Origin: Chloroflexota bacterium
GTDB taxonomy: Bacteria > Chloroflexota > Dehalococcoidia > UBA3495
Assembly: GCA_022576105.1 (NCBI GenBank)
Contig: JACZRM010000079.1
Location: forward strand, 1-7,575
Length of the DNA: 7,575 nt
Direction of reading: 5' to 3'
Numbering within the stretch: the stretch's first letter is position 1; each line of letters starts with the position of its first letter. A program made the translations under genes and the position numbers. The notes beneath the pieces were generated by a model. That model saw nothing but the letters and a program-made list of their open reading frames with translations. It had not been told where the DNA came from and searched no databases. Of this stretch, positions 5,826 to 7,575 are shown one piece after another.

Positions 5826-7181
5826 TCATACATAATCCGGCGGCCAAAGATCGACCCTCAGGGTCTCCTCGCACCAGCGGGCGACCCCCAGCAGCTTCCC
5901 CTCGGCGAAAGGCAGGCCGGCCAATTGCACCCCCAGGGGGAGACCGGAACCGGCTAGCCCTGAGGGTATGGTAATGGTGGGAAGCCCGCCGGAAGTCCAA
6001 GGCGCTTGGAACACCGCATCCCCGGTAGTAGTCAGGTCTTGGGGCGCAGGCGCCGGAGTGGTGGGCATCAGCACCGCATCCACTGGCTGCACCATTTCCG
6101 CCAGGTCATTCCTTAGCTGCCGGCGCAGTCGCTGGGCCTGCAAGTAGTCGACGCCAGAAACCAGCAATCCCATCTCGATGTTGCTTCGGATTTTGGGGCC
6201 GTACTCATCGGCCCGGTCCCGATACCATTCCTGGTGGAAGGCCGCCGCCTCAACATTACTGACCAGGCGCTGGCAGCTGTGGGCGGTGGCGAAGCTTTCC
6301 GGCAATGTCACCTCCTCGATCACAGCCCCGGCCTGGGCAAGCTTTTGGGCCACCTCCTCTGTGTGCCTTTGCACTTCTGGCACGGAATGCTGGAAGAAAT
6401 AGTCCTTGATCAATCCGATGTGCGGCGGCCCAGTATGCTGGGCCATCTGAGCCAGAAAGTCCGGCGTCGGCTCAGTGGATGAGCCTGGGTCCAGAGGGTC
6501 ATGGCCAGACAGCGCCTGAAGCATAATGGCGGCGTCCTCCACCCTACGAACCAATATTCCCACAGTATCCAACGACCAACTCAGGGGTACCACTCCATAC
6601 TTGCTGATACGGCCGTAAGTAGGCTTGAGTCCCACAATGCCGTTGTAGGCGGCAGGACGGCAGGTGGAGCCGCCAGTCTGGGAACCCAGAGCCCCGGCGC
6701 ACATGCCCGTGGCCACCGCCACCGAAGAGCCGCTGCTGGAGCCCCCGGGAGTATGGGCCGGGTTCCATGGATTCCGGGTTGGAGAGGGATCGCTGGAGGC
6801 GAACTCGGTAGTGACCGTCTTTCCCAGAATTATGGCCCCGGCCGCTTTCAACCGGCTTACCGCTGTGGCATCGTAGCCGGGCACAAAATCGGCGAAGATG
6901 CGGGAATAGGCGCTGGTTTTCATGCCGCCGGTATAGAAGATGTCCTTCAACCCGATGGAAATGCCATGAAGGGAACCCAGCGAATCCCCATCCAGGGCTG
7001 ATTCCCGCTGCTGTGCGGCACCCAGCACCTCTTCCCGGTCGATGGTAACCCAGGCTTCTAAACTTGGGTCCAGGGCTTCGATGCGGTCCAAAAGGCTCTG
7101 GGCCAATTCCACCGGGGAAAGGCTGCCCCGGCGAATCTCTTCGGCCGACTGGACCACTGTCAGTTGATAGGGTTGTGGCAA
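5826..7181 (-). CDS. Amidase-signature family hydrolase (amidase)
   Basis: Cytoplasmic serine amidohydrolase that cleaves a carbon-nitrogen amide bond. At 451 residues it has the usual family length. The Ser-cisSer-Lys triad is present: Lys79 in GISIGLKD, cis-Ser148 in PGGSSSGSS, and nucleophile Ser172 in GSQTGGST, with the standard 24-residue spacing between the serines. GIVGLKPTYGR (181-191) follows as expected, and the C-terminal part has the usual LPTITIPSG and LPLGVQLAG (399-422). The start codon is TTG (7181), supported by AAGGGGGAG just ahead of it. A small GatC/AtzG-like gene ends 31 bases upstream and probably shares its transcript. No GatB gene is seen, so this is unlikely to be the tRNA-dependent amidotransferase subunit GatA, although it resembles it. 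Closer parallels are AtzE-type and other stand-alone amidases; the substrate cannot be read from the sequence. Confidence 0.95.
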   Translation of the reverse strand: MPQPYQLTVVQSAEEIRRGSLSPVELAQSLLDRIEALDPSLEAWVTIDREEVLGAAQQRESALDGDSLGSLHGISIGLKDIFYTGGMKTSAYSRIFADFVPGYDATAVSRLKAAGAIILGKTVTTEFASSDPSPTRNPWNPAHTPGGSSSGSSVAVATGMCAGALGSQTGGSTCRPAAYNGIVGLKPTYGRISKYGVVPLSWSLDTVGILVRRVEDAAIMLQALSGHDPLDPGSSTEPTPDFLAQMAQHTGPPHIGLIKDYFFQHSVPEVQRHTEEVAQKLAQAGAVIEEVTLPESFATAHSCQRLVSNVEAAAFHQEWYRDRADEYGPKIRSNIEMGLLVSGVDYLQAQRLRRQLRNDLAEMVQPVDAVLMPTTPAPAPQDLTTTGDAVFQAPWTSGGLPTITIPSGLAGSGLPLGVQLAGLPFAEGKLLGVARWCEETLRVDLWPPDYV

Positions 7182-7183
7182 GT

Positions 7184-7192
7184 CTCCCCCTT
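7184..7192 (-). promoter_or_regulatory. Ribosome binding site that fixes the TTG start of the amidase
   Basis: The minus strand reads AAGGGGGAG, then AC, then TTG. The G-rich core ends about four bases before the TTG at 7181. The residues after the TTG (MPQPYQLTVVQSAEEIRRG) align with normal amidase N-termini, where the first helix precedes the S.P.ELA segment, so the rare start codon is well supported. It may keep amidase synthesis modest. Confidence 0.65.
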
Positions 7193-7212
7193 GACCTGTG
7201 AACCCGAGCTGC

Positions 7213-7392
7213 CTACTGGTAAAAGCCCGGTTCGACGCTGTTTTCCGGCGGCTCCCGGCGTATCTCCCACATGTTCCGGGCCGTGTCCTGCAACGGGACC
7301 TTCAACTCCGCGGCCCGGCCGGGGCCCCACAGGGCTTGTGCCCGCCGGGTCAATTCTTCCAGAATCTGCTCTTGAATCGGATCTTGAGCCAT
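7213..7392 (-). CDS. Small GatC/AtzG-like protein upstream of the amidase
   Basis: A 59-residue protein starting MAQDPIQEQI and ending VEPGFYQ. It is predicted to be mostly helical at residues 6-22 and 32-45, with an extended tail. The layout of two helices followed by an acidic/proline tail ending in a ..EP.F.. motif is like GatC and the AtzG (DUF4089) proteins, which wrap around and stabilise an amidase partner. The similarity is by pattern and gene position, not by an alignment. The ATG at 7392 has GAGG five bases ahead. A longer frame opens at 7545, but a strong promoter lies inside that extension and its translation is Arg-rich and unlike the rest, so the short form is preferred. The gene ends 31 bases before the amidase and is probably co-transcribed with it. 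Its role as an amidase partner is inference. Confidence 0.7.
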   Translation of the reverse strand: MAQDPIQEQILEELTRRAQALWGPGRAAELKVPLQDTARNMWEIRREPPENSVEPGFYQ

Positions 7393-7470
7393 GAATGCCT
7401 CGTCTTTGCCCTGCCGGCACGCTATTGCGGGATATCTGATCCTGCGTGGGCCCCAGCCACCGCCAGCCGA

Positions 7471-7499
7471 ATTGTATTGCAGTCGTAACAGAGGGTCAA
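7471..7499 (-). promoter_or_regulatory. Sigma70-type promoter for the small gene and amidase
   Basis: On the minus strand TTGACC (7499 to 7494) and TACAAT (7476 to 7471) are separated by exactly 17 bases; each box matches consensus at five of six positions. Transcription would begin near 7464, leaving a leader of about 70 bases to the ATG at 7392. This is the best promoter in the window and suggests constitutive expression. It also argues against a start codon upstream of it for the small gene. Confidence 0.7.
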
Positions 7500-7575
7500 A
7501 CCTCCGGGGGCTGGTGCGGTTTAGCGCCGGGCGCCAGCTTTGCATTCCATTGGGATTGGGTTAACATCGGGTCAA

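Noticed and set aside
7393..7545. N-terminal extension of the small GatC/AtzG-like protein
   Set aside because: The promoter at 7471-7499 lies inside it, the extension is rich in Arg and Gly and unlike the family, and the internal ATG has its own ribosome binding site.

Overview
The window holds five genes, all read from the minus strand, in two groups. GC is high and the genes are closely packed. In minus-strand order they are: a 59-residue GatC/AtzG-like protein, an amidase-signature hydrolase with a TTG start, a 517-base non-coding gap, a long lipoprotein solute-binding protein of the peptide (SBP_bac_5) type, a 212-base gap filled by a repeat element, and two ABC permeases of the OppB/DppB and OppC/DppC types that overlap by ATGA. 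The transporter ATPases are not in the window. They are probably encoded past the left edge, in the direction of transcription.

The organism looks like a free-living, probably uncultured member of Chloroflexota, of the Dehalococcoidia or SAR202 kind. This is inferred from the unusual build of the transporter proteins, a lipoprotein with a Thr/Pro/Ala-rich linker, and the short repeat with core TTCGACTTCGCTCAGG, which I recall from many Chloroflexota and other environmental genomes. No rRNA or marker gene confirms it.

Right-hand part (5826-7575): a clear sigma70-type promoter (TTGACC, 17 bases, TACAAT on the minus strand) precedes the small gene and then the amidase. The small protein probably packs onto or stabilises the amidase, as GatC does for GatA and AtzG for AtzE. 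The substrate is unknown.

Left-hand part (1-5308): an importer for peptides or similar solutes. The binding protein appears to be a circular permutation. The part after the signal peptide matches the C-terminal half of DppA-like proteins, the middle matches their N-terminal half, and a predicted Ig-like domain ends the chain. The OppC-type permease carries a large extra extracytoplasmic domain, and that domain contains the short repeat, translated in frame. A second element, of about 184 bases with imperfect terminal inverted repeats and a nested C-run/G-run palindrome, separates the binding-protein gene from the permeases.

The points most worth a second look are the permuted binding protein, the enlarged permease with its in-frame repeat, and the MITE-like element inside the transport operon. 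I see no CRISPR array, tRNA, rRNA, transposase or prophage gene.
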